From assembly GCF_004216755.1 (NCBI RefSeq), contig NZ_SGWZ01000004.1, positions 62,001-126,000 of the forward strand: a DNA stretch of 64,000 nucleotides, written 5' to 3'. Below the pieces are notes generated by a model. The model was not told where the DNA came from. It searched no databases and was given only the letters and a program-made list of their open reading frames with translations. Positions 9,045 through 17,855 of this stretch are shown here, in pieces. The stretch is from Kerstersia gyiorum (GTDB lineage: Bacteria > Pseudomonadota > Gammaproteobacteria > Burkholderiales > Burkholderiaceae_B). Position numbers and translations under genes: made by a program. Numbering within the stretch: the stretch's first letter is position 1; each line of letters starts with the position of its first letter.

Positions 9045-9077
9045 GCAGGGGCGAGGCCGGGCCGGCCAAGCCCCTGC
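9045..9077 (-). other. Intercistronic hairpin between TAXI binding protein and TRAP permease
   Basis: Perfect arms GCAGGGGC (9045-9052) and GCCCCTGC (9070-9077) enclose a second GGCC/GGCC stem. There is no T-run, so it looks less like a terminator than an mRNA-processing or 3'-protecting stem that keeps the binding-protein message more abundant than the permease message. Confidence 0.5.
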
Positions 9078-9114
9078 GGGGAAATGGCGCCGGTTGTGGC
9101 GCCGCTTCCGGGCA

Positions 9115-10113
9115 TTACATCCAGCCGCGTTCCTTGTAATACTTCTCCGCGCCGGGATGCAGCGGTGCGGACAGGCCGTTCTTGATCATTTCCTCTGGTG
9201 TCAGGTGCGCCAGCGCCGGGTGCAGCTTCTTGAAGTCGTCGAAGTTGTCGAACACGGCCTTGGTAATGCGATAGACCGCTTCGTCCGGCACGTCCGAGGA
9301 GGTGACCAGCGTGGCAAGCACGCCATAGGTGTCGATGTCGTTGGGGTTGTTGGGATAGAGCCCGCCGGGAATGGTGACCTTGGCGAAGTAGTCATGGTCA
9401 TTGACAAGTTTGTCCACGGCGGGGCCGGTCAGGGGCACCAGCTGCGCGCCGCAGGTAGTGGCCGGGTCCTGGATATTGGCGGAAGGGTGGCCGACGCCAT
9501 AGATGAAACCGTCTATCTTGCCATCGCACAGGGCGGGGCCGTGCTCATCGGCACGCAGCTCGGAAGCCAGTGCGAAGTCCTTCAGCGTCCAGCCGCGTGC
9601 CGCCAGGTACTGTTCCAGCGATGCGCGCGTTCCTGATCCGGGATTGCCTACGTTGAAGCGCTTGCCCTTGAAATCGTCGAAGGATTTCACGTTGGCTTCT
9701 TTCCGGGCCATGACGGTGAAGGGTTCCGGGTGCAGGGAGAAAACCGAACGCAGCTTATCGTACTTGGCATCCTTGAATTGTTCTTCGCCATGGTAGGCGT
9801 TGTAGGCCACGTCGGATTGGGCCACGCCGAAATCCAGTTCCCCGGCTTTGATAGTGTTGATGTTGAACACGGACGCCCCGGTGGATTCCACCGAGCAACG
9901 CAGGCCATGATCCTTGCGGTCTTTGTTTACCAGGCGGCAAATGGCGCCGCCGGCGGCGTAATACACACCCGTGACGCCGCCTGTACCAATACTGACGAAT
10001 TGCGTCTGGGCCTGTGCAGGGCTGGTGATCACGGCGCCGCCGAGCAGGAGGGCGGCAAGGATGCTGAGAGTCGGCCCTTGGCGGCGAAAGAGGGGGGAGA
10101 GTGGATTGCGCAT
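9115..10113 (-). CDS. TAXI-family TRAP transporter solute-binding protein
   Basis: A 332-residue periplasmic binding protein of the TAXI (TRAP-associated extracytoplasmic immunogenic) family. The signal peptide covers about residues 1-35 and ends in SPAQA. The mature part opens with FVSIGTGGVTGVYYAAGGAIC, the family's N-terminal glycine-rich element. Later come FKGKRFNVGNPGSGTRASLE and a C-terminal LHPALAHLTPEEMIKNGLSA. The start ATG at 10113 has an AGGAG ribosome site 8 bases upstream; the longer in-frame reading to 10443 lacks a sensible signal peptide and is rejected. It delivers the solute to the permease encoded downstream. Confidence 0.93.
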   Translation of the reverse strand: MRNPLSPLFRRQGPTLSILAALLLGGAVITSPAQAQTQFVSIGTGGVTGVYYAAGGAICRLVNKDRKDHGLRCSVESTGASVFNINTIKAGELDFGVAQSDVAYNAYHGEEQFKDAKYDKLRSVFSLHPEPFTVMARKEANVKSFDDFKGKRFNVGNPGSGTRASLEQYLAARGWTLKDFALASELRADEHGPALCDGKIDGFIYGVGHPSANIQDPATTCGAQLVPLTGPAVDKLVNDHDYFAKVTIPGGLYPNNPNDIDTYGVLATLVTSSDVPDEAVYRITKAVFDNFDDFKKLHPALAHLTPEEMIKNGLSAPLHPGAEKYYKERGWM

Positions 10114-10579
10114 GCGATTTCTCCTGGCTTTGATGAAAGGGGACAGAAATCCGTGCTGGCCGTGTGCCCAGGGGTGCGGGCGGGCGGCAGGAAGACCGGA
10201 GGCGGGTAGCGCACCGGGCGGGCTTGCAACCCATTGAAGCAAATTTGTTGCTTTGCAGATATTTGGGGCTAACCCGATATCGCGAACGTGCGCCATGCAC
10301 CGCTTGCGGGCATGGCAACGGGCAAGTGGTGCAAACATCCCGGCAGCGTTTGCAGGGGGGATCGAGACTGGACATGGCTTTCCCCTGGCGGTGCGGGGGG
10401 CAGGCACCACGCAGAAGCGAGTCGGCGAGCCGCCTGCCCGCACCCTGGCCGCAGGGGCGACATACCGTCTAAAATCAAGCTTTTATGACGCATGCGAGGG
10501 TGTTTCCCCCGTTGCGCTGTCCGCCGTGCCCGGCTGCTGTTTTTCGTGTCCGGGCATTTCGTCCTGATGCATTCTGTTC
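10114..10579. other. Divergent intergenic region (466 bp), no gene seen
   Basis: This gap separates the TAXI gene (minus) from the reductase gene (plus) and should hold both promoters. Short open frames here are out of context and have no recognisable protein. I see one AT-richer patch near 10240-10275 with imperfect GCAAA/TTTGC symmetry, but no convincing promoter or operator. Confidence 0.4.
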
Positions 10580-11626
10580 ATGTCACATCACATCACCGTC
10601 CTTCCCGCCAATCATGCCTTTTCCGCAGAAGGGGGGCAGAATCTGTTGGATGCCGCGCTCGCGGCGGGCATCGTGTTGCCCTACAGCTGCCGCAACGGCG
10701 CCTGTTCGAGCTGCAAGGGCAAGGTGGTCAGCGGCAGCTATGATGCGGGCGGTGCCGTCGCGCAGAGCCTGCCAGCCTCGGATATCGCCGCCGGCTATAC
10801 GCTTTTCTGCCAGGTGACGCCGACCTCCGATATGGTCATCGAGTCCCACCAGGTGCGCCTGGCGACGGATATCGAGATCCGTCGGCTGCCGGTGCGCGTC
10901 ATGGGTATGGAGCGGCCCGTGCCGGATGTCACCATTCTGACGCTGCAGTTGCCAGCGACGGAAAACTTCCGCTATTACGCCGGACAGTACGTGGATATTA
11001 TCCTGAAGGATGGTACGCGCCGCAGCTATTCCATGGCGAGTGCGCCGGGCCAGGCGAAGTTCCTGGAACTGCATCTGCGGCACGTGCCTGGCGGCCTGTT
11101 CACGGATCATGTGTTCGGTGTGGGCGCCACCCAGATGCGCCTCAAGGAAATTTTGCGCATCGAAGGGCCGCAAGGGTCCTTTTTCCTGCGTGAAGAGGAT
11201 GACGCGCCCATCGTGATGCTGTGCAGCGGTACCGGCTTTGCGCCGGTGCAGTCCATGGTGGAGCACATGCGTGCGCAGGGCTTGCAGCGCAAGGTTCGGT
11301 TGTACTGGGGCGGACGCCGTCCGGGCGACCTGTATCACGATGCCAGGGCGCGGGCCTGGGCGGAGCAATTGCCTGATCTCACTTATATTCCGGTGGTGTC
11401 GGACGCGTTGCCCGAAGACAATTGGCAAGGCCGTCGAGGTTGGGTGCATGAGGCTGTGCTGGAAGATTTACCGGATCTGTCGGCCTGGCAGGTGTACGCC
11501 TGTGGCGCGCCAGCCATGGTCGAGGCCGCGCGGCGGGATTTCCATGCCCGCGCCGGTCTGTCCGAGGCGCAGTTTTTCTCGGACGCCTTCACCAATGCGG
11601 CGGATCTTGCCGCATTACAGGTGTAA
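10580..11626 (+). CDS. 2Fe-2S ferredoxin-NAD(P)H flavin reductase (CDP-6-deoxy-delta-3,4-glucoseen reductase-like)
   Basis: A 348-residue electron-transfer protein with two parts. Residues 1-~90 are a plant-type 2Fe-2S ferredoxin with Cys37, Cys42, Cys45 and Cys77 (SCRNGACSSCKG). Residues ~100-340 are a ferredoxin-NADP reductase module with the flavin site RSYSMASAP and the NAD(P) site LCSGTGFAPVQSM. It passes electrons from NAD(P)H through flavin to the iron-sulfur centre and on to a partner oxygenase or dehydratase. The name AscD-like is customary for this family in Bordetella relatives, but no deoxysugar genes are near, so the partner is unknown. It stands alone between divergent and unrelated neighbours. 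Confidence 0.85.
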   Translation: MSHHITVLPANHAFSAEGGQNLLDAALAAGIVLPYSCRNGACSSCKGKVVSGSYDAGGAVAQSLPASDIAAGYTLFCQVTPTSDMVIESHQVRLATDIEIRRLPVRVMGMERPVPDVTILTLQLPATENFRYYAGQYVDIILKDGTRRSYSMASAPGQAKFLELHLRHVPGGLFTDHVFGVGATQMRLKEILRIEGPQGSFFLREEDDAPIVMLCSGTGFAPVQSMVEHMRAQGLQRKVRLYWGGRRPGDLYHDARARAWAEQLPDLTYIPVVSDALPEDNWQGRRGWVHEAVLEDLPDLSAWQVYACGAPAMVEAARRDFHARAGLSEAQFFSDAFTNAADLAALQV

Positions 11627-11754
11627 ATCGGGAATGCTGCCGTGCAGCGACGTTATCACCGCGCGGTTTTGTCGCTTTTTTATGGCTGCGGGATGGCAGC
11701 CGGAGCGTTACACTCAGTGATTATCGTCTGAAGTCACGGACGGTCTGTATCATC

Positions 11755-11786
11755 GCGCCAGCGGGCCATGTCGGCCATGCTGGCGC
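11755..11786 (+). other. Leader hairpin upstream of dadA
   Basis: Perfect arms GCGCCAGC (11755-11762) and GCTGGCGC (11779-11786) with an inner GGCC/GGCC pairing. It lies 36 bases before the dadA start, in what should be its untranslated leader. No T-run follows, so it is not a classical terminator. Confidence 0.4.
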
Positions 11787-11822
11787 AGCAAGGGTTTGCA
11801 TCCTGTAAGACGGGGGAACAGC

Positions 11823-13079
11823 ATGAGAGTTGTGGTGTTGGGCAGCGGGGTGGTAGGCACTTCCAGCGCATGGTGGCTGCGTCAGGCAGGCCATGAGGTT
11901 GAAGTGCTCGATCGCAGTACGGGGCCTGCACAGGAAACCAGTTTCGCCAATGGCTGCCAGATTTCGGTTTCCTATGCTGAGCCTTGGGCCAACCCGCATG
12001 CGCCGCTGAAACTGCTCAAATGGTTGTTCAAGGATGACGCGCCGCTGCTGTTCCGTCCTCAGCTGGACTGGCACCAGTGGTTGTGGGGCGCGGCCTTCCT
12101 GCGGGAATGCCTGCCCTCGCGGTTGCCGCGCAACATCCGCGCCATGGTGCGGATGGCGGAATACAGCCGCAGCACCCTGCGGGAGCTGCGGCGCGACTTG
12201 TCCATTGAATACGACCACCTCGAACGCGGCATCCTCAATTTCTACCGCAGCCAGGAAGAGTTCGACGATTCCCAGGAAGCCGCGGGCATGATGCGCGACT
12301 TCGGCGTGGAACGCCGGGTGGTGTCTGCCGATGAAGTCGTGCAGATCGAGCCGGCGCTGGCCAGCAGCCGCCACCTGATCGTCGGCGGGGACTACACCCC
12401 CGAGGATGAAAGCGGCGACGTCCACAAGTTCACTGCGGCCCTGGCGCAGCGCGCCGAAGCTGCTGGCGTCAATTTCCGTTTCTCCACCCGGATCACCCGG
12501 CTGCTGTGCGAGCAGGGCAAGGTGACAGGCGTGGAGGTCATCGCACCCGATGGCCACTATGAAATCGTGCGCGCCGATGCCTTTGTCGTGGCGCTGGGCA
12601 GCTATTCGCCCGAACTGTTGCGTCCGGTAGGCGTGCGCTGCATGGTTTATCCCGCCAAGGGCTATTCCGCGACCTTCCCGGTGATCGACCCGGCACAGGC
12701 GCCGACCGCCAGTTTGACCGATAGCGGCCACAAGATCGTATTCAGCCGGCTGGGTGACAAACTGCGCATGGCCGGCACTGCGGAACTTTCTGGGTATTCG
12801 CGTTCTCTAAATAACAAGCGCTGCGACGCCATGACGCGGGTAGCGCGAGAACTATTCCCCAATGCGCTGGATTTCGAAAACGTCACCTACTGGACCGGCC
12901 TGCGTCCCGCAACGCCCTCCAATGTGCCACTCATCGGCCGTTCACGCATTGCCAATCTCTATCTCAACACCGGGCACGGCACGCTGGGCTGGACCATGGG
13001 TGCCGGTTCGGGCCGGGCGTTGGCGGATATCGTTTCCGGCCGCCGTCCCGAGCCTGAGTTCCCCTTTCTAGGCGTTTAA
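11823..13079 (+). CDS. dadA: D-amino acid dehydrogenase
   Basis: A 418-residue FAD-dependent membrane-associated dehydrogenase that deaminates D-amino acids (D-alanine in particular) to 2-oxo acids and feeds electrons to the respiratory chain. The N-terminus MRVVVLGSGVVGTSSAWWL is the FAD Rossmann motif. The family stretch ETSFANGCQISVSYAEPWA follows near residue 40. The C-terminal TGHGTLGWTMGAGSGRALAD is typical. ATG 11823 is used because the protein begins directly with the dinucleotide-binding strand; the in-frame start at 11796 adds nine unlikely residues. The racemase often found with it (dadX) is not adjacent; ugpB follows 14 bases later, perhaps on the same transcript. Confidence 0.93.
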   Translation: MRVVVLGSGVVGTSSAWWLRQAGHEVEVLDRSTGPAQETSFANGCQISVSYAEPWANPHAPLKLLKWLFKDDAPLLFRPQLDWHQWLWGAAFLRECLPSRLPRNIRAMVRMAEYSRSTLRELRRDLSIEYDHLERGILNFYRSQEEFDDSQEAAGMMRDFGVERRVVSADEVVQIEPALASSRHLIVGGDYTPEDESGDVHKFTAALAQRAEAAGVNFRFSTRITRLLCEQGKVTGVEVIAPDGHYEIVRADAFVVALGSYSPELLRPVGVRCMVYPAKGYSATFPVIDPAQAPTASLTDSGHKIVFSRLGDKLRMAGTAELSGYSRSLNNKRCDAMTRVARELFPNALDFENVTYWTGLRPATPSNVPLIGRSRIANLYLNTGHGTLGWTMGAGSGRALADIVSGRRPEPEFPFLGV

Positions 13080-13093
13080 AGTCAGAGTCATCT

Positions 13094-14419
13094 ATGAGTA
13101 TCAAACAAGAGTTTTCTGGCCGTTTGCAGCAAGCGATGCGCCGTTTGCCCCAGGCGCTGGTGCTGGCGCTGGGTGTGTCCGGCGCTGCCGTGGCATGGGC
13201 TGCGCCGCAGGAAGTACAGGTCTGGCATACGCTGACAGGCCGCAACCAGGCTGAATTCGACAAGCTGGCTGCAGATTTCAACAAGAAGAACGCCGATGTA
13301 CGCGTCGTGCTGCGCGGCTTTGGCAGTGAAGATGAACTGGCGCGGGAAACCGCCATGGCGGTGGCCGGCAAGTATGCGCCGCAGCTGGTGCAGATCAGCG
13401 ACCAGCATTCGCCGGAAGTCATTGCCGAACATGCGGCCATCTTGCCCATGCACCAGTTGCTGGCGTCGCATCCCATCCGCGACCAGGCCTGGTTCCTGCC
13501 CCAGGCCAGCAGCTTCGTGCGCGACGGCCGCGGGCGCCTGCTGGCCTTTCCCTACATGGCCGAAGTGCCGGTCATGTTTTATAACCTCGATGCCTATCGC
13601 AAGTCTGGCCTGAACCCGGCCCAGCCGGCCCGGACCTGGCCCGAGCTGCAGAATGAACTGGCCCAGATCTACGAACGCACCGATCTGCAGTGTGCTTACG
13701 CGACCGGCGACCCCCTGACGGTGCACCTGGAAAACCTGGCGCCCATCAATGGCAAGCTGTATGCCACGGCGGACAACGGACTGGGCCGGGGCAAGCCCAC
13801 GCTGAATTTCGACGTGCTCTACATGCGCCATATCTCGCTGATGGCCAGCTGGAAGCGCGGCCACCTGATGACCGAGTTCCCCACCGATACCGAAGCCAAC
13901 CTGGCATTTGCGCGCGGCCGCTGTGGCGTGCTGACCACCGGTTCGGGCGCGTTGGGCGAGCTGCTGGCATCCAATACGCTGTCGTTCGGCGTGGCTCCGC
14001 TGCCGTATTACGCGCAGGTCACCAGCCAGCCCGGCAAGCCATTCATCAGCGGCAGCGCCCTGTGGGCGTTGAAGGGCCATGACCGTGGTTCCGACGCGGC
14101 AACGGCGTCGTTCCTGGCCTATCTGGCGACGCCTGTGGTGGCGGCCGAATGGCATCAGAAAACTGGCTATCTGCCTTTGACGCAAGCGGCATTCCTGGCG
14201 GCCGACGTGTCGTTCTATGACCGCATCCCTGGCACCCAGCAACTGATCGCATCGCTTGAAAGCGCGCCCACCGTGGCCAGCCGTGGTTTCCGCCTGCCGA
14301 ACTACCCGCAGGTGGCTGTGGTGCTCAACGATGCGCTGACAGCAGCCTTGTCGGGCCAGCGTCCGGCGATGGAGGCCCTGCAGAATGCCATGCGCCAGGG
14401 CAATGCCTTGATGAAGTAA
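13094..14419 (+). CDS. ugpB: sn-glycerol-3-phosphate ABC transporter substrate-binding protein UgpB (isolated)
   Basis: A 441-residue periplasmic protein with an N-terminal signal peptide (hydrophobic stretch about residues 18-35, cleavage after AWA). The mature start QEVQVWHTLTGRNQAEFDKL is characteristic of UgpB. It binds glycerol-3-phosphate or glycerophosphodiesters for the UgpAEC permease. Those permease and ATPase genes are not here: a terminator follows at once (14471-14509) and the next gene is a hydrolase. It may serve a permease elsewhere in the genome or have a changed substrate. It begins 14 bases after the dadA stop. Confidence 0.88.
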   Translation: MSIKQEFSGRLQQAMRRLPQALVLALGVSGAAVAWAAPQEVQVWHTLTGRNQAEFDKLAADFNKKNADVRVVLRGFGSEDELARETAMAVAGKYAPQLVQISDQHSPEVIAEHAAILPMHQLLASHPIRDQAWFLPQASSFVRDGRGRLLAFPYMAEVPVMFYNLDAYRKSGLNPAQPARTWPELQNELAQIYERTDLQCAYATGDPLTVHLENLAPINGKLYATADNGLGRGKPTLNFDVLYMRHISLMASWKRGHLMTEFPTDTEANLAFARGRCGVLTTGSGALGELLASNTLSFGVAPLPYYAQVTSQPGKPFISGSALWALKGHDRGSDAATASFLAYLATPVVAAEWHQKTGYLPLTQAAFLAADVSFYDRIPGTQQLIASLESAPTVASRGFRLPNYPQVAVVLNDALTAALSGQRPAMEALQNAMRQGNALMK

Positions 14420-14470
14420 ATGTGGCCGGGGTACGCCCCGGTGCAATGGCCGACGGATACTGGCCGATAG

Positions 14471-14509
14471 AAAACGGGAGGAGCGGCTCAGGCCGGCTTC
14501 CCGTTTTTT
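14471..14509 (+). terminator. Rho-independent terminator after ugpB
   Basis: Arm AAAACGGGAG (14471-14480) pairs with CTTCCCGTTTT (from 14497) with one G-T pair, followed by a run of T to 14509. It separates ugpB from the next gene. Confidence 0.75.
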
Positions 14510-14620
14510 GTCGTCGGGCCGCTGCGTATCGGCTTGAACAGGCAGCAGGACTGCACCGGGCATGTTTTGCGCATGCGCAACTGCTTGCGCAAGGATTGGG
14601 ACAGGCGGGAGAAGCCAGGC

Positions 14621-15661
14621 ATGGATTCATTGACACAGGCAGTACTGGGCGGTGCCCTGCAGGGCAGCCTGCTGGGACGATGGCAAGGGCGGCGAGCCCT
14701 GGCGTATGGCGCGGCGTTGGCAACGCTGCCGGACCTGGATGTGCTGATACGGTATGCCGACCCGGTGTCGATGATGACCTATCATCGAGGCTTTTCGCAT
14801 TCCCTGTTTGTCCTGACCGGGCTGGCTGCCGTACTGACGGGCCTGATACGCTGGCGTTGGCCGCAGGCGGCCTATGGCTGGCGGCGCCTGTTTCTGACCT
14901 TGTGGCTTGTGCTGGTCACGCATCCGCTGCTGGATGCGTTCACGGTGTATGGCACTCAGCTATTCTGGCCCTTGCAGTCAGTACCGGCGAGCTGGGCGGG
15001 GGTGTTCATCATTGATCCTGTCTATACCCTGCCTTTGCTGGGAGCGGTGCTGTATGGCGTCTGGCGTGGCTGCACCGTCAGGGCGCGGCGCCTGATGGCG
15101 GCCGCCCTGGTTTTCAGCATCCTGTACCTGGGCTTCGGGTGCATCAGCCGAATGGTGGCCGAACACCGGGTTTCGGCGGAGCTGCAGGCGCGTGGGGTGG
15201 CGGTCACCGAATTGCGTGGCGTGCCCATGCCGTTCAATACCCTGCTCTGGAGGGTATTGGCGCGAACTCCGGATGGGGGCTACTACGAGGCTGTCAGCGG
15301 CCTGTTCGACCAGGCGCCGCCCGAGTTGCTGCGCCAGCCTTTGAACCAGGAATTGGCTCTGGCCCTGGCGGTCGACCCCTTGTACCAGCGGCTGCGCTGG
15401 TTCACGGACGGCTGGTTGCGCTATGACCAGCGCGGGAATGCACTGGTGGTGACGGACCTGCGCATGGGGGTACCGGGCAGCTACACTTTCCGCTTCAAAA
15501 TGGCCGAACAGGATGGCCAGGGGCAGTGGCAGCGTGTCGTGCCCAGTGCCTGGGAGAGCCAGGACACGGCAGGCAGCGCCGAGTTGGGCTTGTTGTTCAG
15601 GCGTATCTGGCGGCAGGATCCTCCGCTGCCGCTGCAAAACTGGATGGAGCGTTTCCTGTAA
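14621..15661 (+). CDS. Membrane-bound metal-dependent hydrolase (YdjM/DUF457 family)
   Basis: A 346-residue inner-membrane protein. The N-terminus MDSLTQAVLGGALQGSLLG is typical of the YdjM-like membrane-bound hydrolases. Putative metal ligands are in LPDLDVLIRY (~45), YHRGFSHSLF (~60) and THPLLDAFT (~105). Four to five hydrophobic helices occupy residues 65-190; the C-terminal third is soluble. ATG 14621 gives this expected N-terminus; the in-frame start at 14534 would run through the intergenic region. The reaction is not known for this group. The gene stands alone. Its last bases and stop codon are repeated directly after it (15663-15678). Confidence 0.8.
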   Translation: MDSLTQAVLGGALQGSLLGRWQGRRALAYGAALATLPDLDVLIRYADPVSMMTYHRGFSHSLFVLTGLAAVLTGLIRWRWPQAAYGWRRLFLTLWLVLVTHPLLDAFTVYGTQLFWPLQSVPASWAGVFIIDPVYTLPLLGAVLYGVWRGCTVRARRLMAAALVFSILYLGFGCISRMVAEHRVSAELQARGVAVTELRGVPMPFNTLLWRVLARTPDGGYYEAVSGLFDQAPPELLRQPLNQELALALAVDPLYQRLRWFTDGWLRYDQRGNALVVTDLRMGVPGSYTFRFKMAEQDGQGQWQRVVPSAWESQDTAGSAELGLLFRRIWRQDPPLPLQNWMERFL

Positions 15662-15678
15662 GAGCGGTTTCCTGTAAG
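15648..15678 (+). repeat. Tandem near-duplication of the gene end
   Basis: AGCGTTTCCTGTAAG (15648-15662), which includes the stop codon of the hydrolase gene, is followed directly by AGCGGTTTCCTGTAAG (15663-15678). This is probably slippage. A GC-only inverted repeat GGGGCGG/CCGCCCC lies at 15711-15735. Confidence 0.6.
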
Positions 15679-15845
15679 GGCGGAGCGATTGCCGACTCAC
15701 CAGCCACAAGGGGGCGGTACGGCAACTGCCGCCCCGGCAGGGTGCTGCTGGCATGGCGGCGAGTCGGGCACAGGGGGGGCGCAGGGCCGTGGCGGGTGGC
15801 TGGGGTCGCCATGGCCCGGCACCCGTCCGCCACGGGGTATCGGGC

Positions 15846-17534
15846 TTAGCGCTTGGCGGGTGTAGCGGTGTGAACCGGGCGGCCCTGGAATATGGTCAGC
15901 AAGACTTCGGTATCGCTGATGTCGGCCGTCGGGACAGTGAAGAGATTGCGGTCCAGCACGATGATGTCGGCCGACTTGCCGACTTCCAGCGTACCCGTCT
16001 GCTCTTCGCGCCCGATGGCCTTGGCGCCTGCCTGGGTAAAGATGCGCAGGGCCTCTTCCAGCTTGATGGCCTGTTCCTTGTTCAGCGTCTGTCCGGCGCG
16101 CTGGCCATGAGGATCAGCGCGGGTTAGCAGCGCTTCGATGGCTGGCCAGGGATTGTTGTCTTTGACGCCCGAGGGCCAGTCAGAGCCGGCGATGATGGTG
16201 GCGTGCTGGTCTAGTAGCGTGCGGGCCGGGAACATCTGGTCGGCGCGGTCGCCGACGCTCTTGCGGATGGCATCTATCAGCGGCGAGGGATACCAGATAT
16301 AGGGCGAAAAGTCGGCGGCGGCGTTCAAGGAGCCAAAACGCGGAAGATCTTGCGCGCTGATGAATTCCGCGTGAGCCAGCTCATGCATGGTGCCAGGCTT
16401 GCCATTGGCCTGGCGCGCTGCCTCGATGGCATCCAGCGCGAGCCGGATGGCGCGGTCACCGGCGGTGTGCATTTTCAGGCCATAACCCGCTTTGTCGAAC
16501 TCGAGGACGACTCGCTTGAGCTCATCTTCCGGCACCACCAGCATACCCAGAGCGTGCGGGTCGTGGGCATCAGCGTCGGCATATGGGTTCAGCATGGCAG
16601 CGGTATGGCCGCTGGTGGGCACGCCGTCGACGTAGATTTTCAGGTAATTGGTTTTCAGCCTGGGAGTGGCATAGGTCTGGCTGATGCGGATGGCCGTGGC
16701 GACGTTGGCATTCAAGCCCTTCTGGGTGTCCAGCGCATGATAGGCCTTGACCACGGCTTCGCTGGCATCGGCGTCCTTGATGCCGGTAATGCCATAGCGG
16801 TTCGATTGCTGGATGGCATAGTCGGCGGCGGCCAGGTATTGCTTTTCGCTCCAGTCCGGAACGAAGGCGCGCAGGTAGTTGTTTCCTTCGTAAAGTACGC
16901 CATTGGGCGTCTTGCCGTCTGCTTCGCGCCCGATGCTCATGCCGGAGGGGGGCTGGAAGTTCGCGTCGATCTTGAGCAGCGCCAGCGCCTTGGAATTGAC
17001 CCAGGCATTATGGCCGGTGTCATCGGTGAGCGTGATGGCCTTGTCGCCGGAGACGGCATCCAGCCACCGGCGCGGCGATTCGATGTTGTGAGTTTTGAAA
17101 AAACTGCTGTCCCACTGGCCGCCACGTATCCAGGCAGTATCGTCGCGTGCCACGCAGGCCTGGATGATGTCAGCCAGTGCCTCCGGCGTTACCGTGAAGG
17201 GGAAGTTGCATTGAAAAAGCTGCTTGAGCCCGCCCCAGACCGGATGCGAGTGGGCCTCGACGATGCCGGGCATGGCCATTTTCCCCTGCAGGTCCACGAC
17301 CTCGGTTTGCGCGCTGCGCAAGGGCAGCAAGTCGACGTCCTTGCCCAGGGCCAGGATGTTGCCATCCTTGATGGCAATCGCTTCCACCCAGAGCTGCTGG
17401 GGGTTTTCGGTATAAATGCGGCCATTGTGGAGCAGCATGTCGGCATTGTTGCCTGACGCGGCGAGCGTCGGCGTCGACAATACGCTTAGGCCGGCGGCCA
17501 GCGCCAATGCCAGTGCGGGACGATGAAAGATCAT
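15846..17534 (-). CDS. Exported amidohydrolase (Amidohydro_3, YtcJ-like)
   Basis: A 562-residue metal-dependent amidohydrolase with an N-terminal signal peptide (about 25 residues, ending TLAA). The composite beta-domain opens DMLLHNGRIYTENPQQLWVE. Metal ligands are seen in GIVEAHSHPVWGG, in KMHTAGDRAIRLALDA, and in AGSDWPSGVKDNNPW. The C-terminal GTLEVGKSADIIVLDRN closes the beta-domain. The family hydrolyses C-N bonds of varied amides; the true substrate is unknown. The signal peptide places it in the periplasm. It is transcribed alone toward the previous gene and has no partner genes. Confidence 0.87.
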   Translation of the reverse strand: MIFHRPALALALAAGLSVLSTPTLAASGNNADMLLHNGRIYTENPQQLWVEAIAIKDGNILALGKDVDLLPLRSAQTEVVDLQGKMAMPGIVEAHSHPVWGGLKQLFQCNFPFTVTPEALADIIQACVARDDTAWIRGGQWDSSFFKTHNIESPRRWLDAVSGDKAITLTDDTGHNAWVNSKALALLKIDANFQPPSGMSIGREADGKTPNGVLYEGNNYLRAFVPDWSEKQYLAAADYAIQQSNRYGITGIKDADASEAVVKAYHALDTQKGLNANVATAIRISQTYATPRLKTNYLKIYVDGVPTSGHTAAMLNPYADADAHDPHALGMLVVPEDELKRVVLEFDKAGYGLKMHTAGDRAIRLALDAIEAARQANGKPGTMHELAHAEFISAQDLPRFGSLNAAADFSPYIWYPSPLIDAIRKSVGDRADQMFPARTLLDQHATIIAGSDWPSGVKDNNPWPAIEALLTRADPHGQRAGQTLNKEQAIKLEEALRIFTQAGAKAIGREEQTGTLEVGKSADIIVLDRNLFTVPTADISDTEVLLTIFQGRPVHTATPAKR

Positions 17535-17855
17535 GCGAATGGGCTCCAGGGAAGGGAAACGCAGGCATGGCGGATGCTCGGGAAAACGGCTCCCGGCCTC
17601 TACTCAGGCGGGGAAGAAGTGGTTATGACCGTTATCCTAATGGGGCCAGTCCTGCACAGGCATCGGGAATAATCACAATATCCAAATGGAGATATCTGTT
17701 TATGTAATTAATAAGTTAATGAATGGGAATGACTTTTCCCTGATCCAGGCAGATATGAAAAAAGCCATGCCCAGGTAGGACATGGCTTTCTTGAGGCCGC
17801 CCCTGCGAAGGGGGGGGGCTTGTGCGAGGTAGCCGGTGCGGGCACCGGCCTTGCA
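17535..17855. other. Intergenic region (321 bp) holding the acnB terminator
   Basis: Apart from the terminator at 17758-17789, this gap should contain the promoter of the amidohydrolase gene (minus). It includes an AT-rich stretch at about 17660-17760. No small gene is supported. Confidence 0.4.
17758..17789 (-). terminator. Rho-independent terminator of acnB
   Basis: Arms AAAGCCATG (17761-17769) and CATGGCTTT (17781-17789) are perfect. On the minus strand the hairpin runs into six T (17763-17758), as expected for the end of acnB. Confidence 0.85.
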
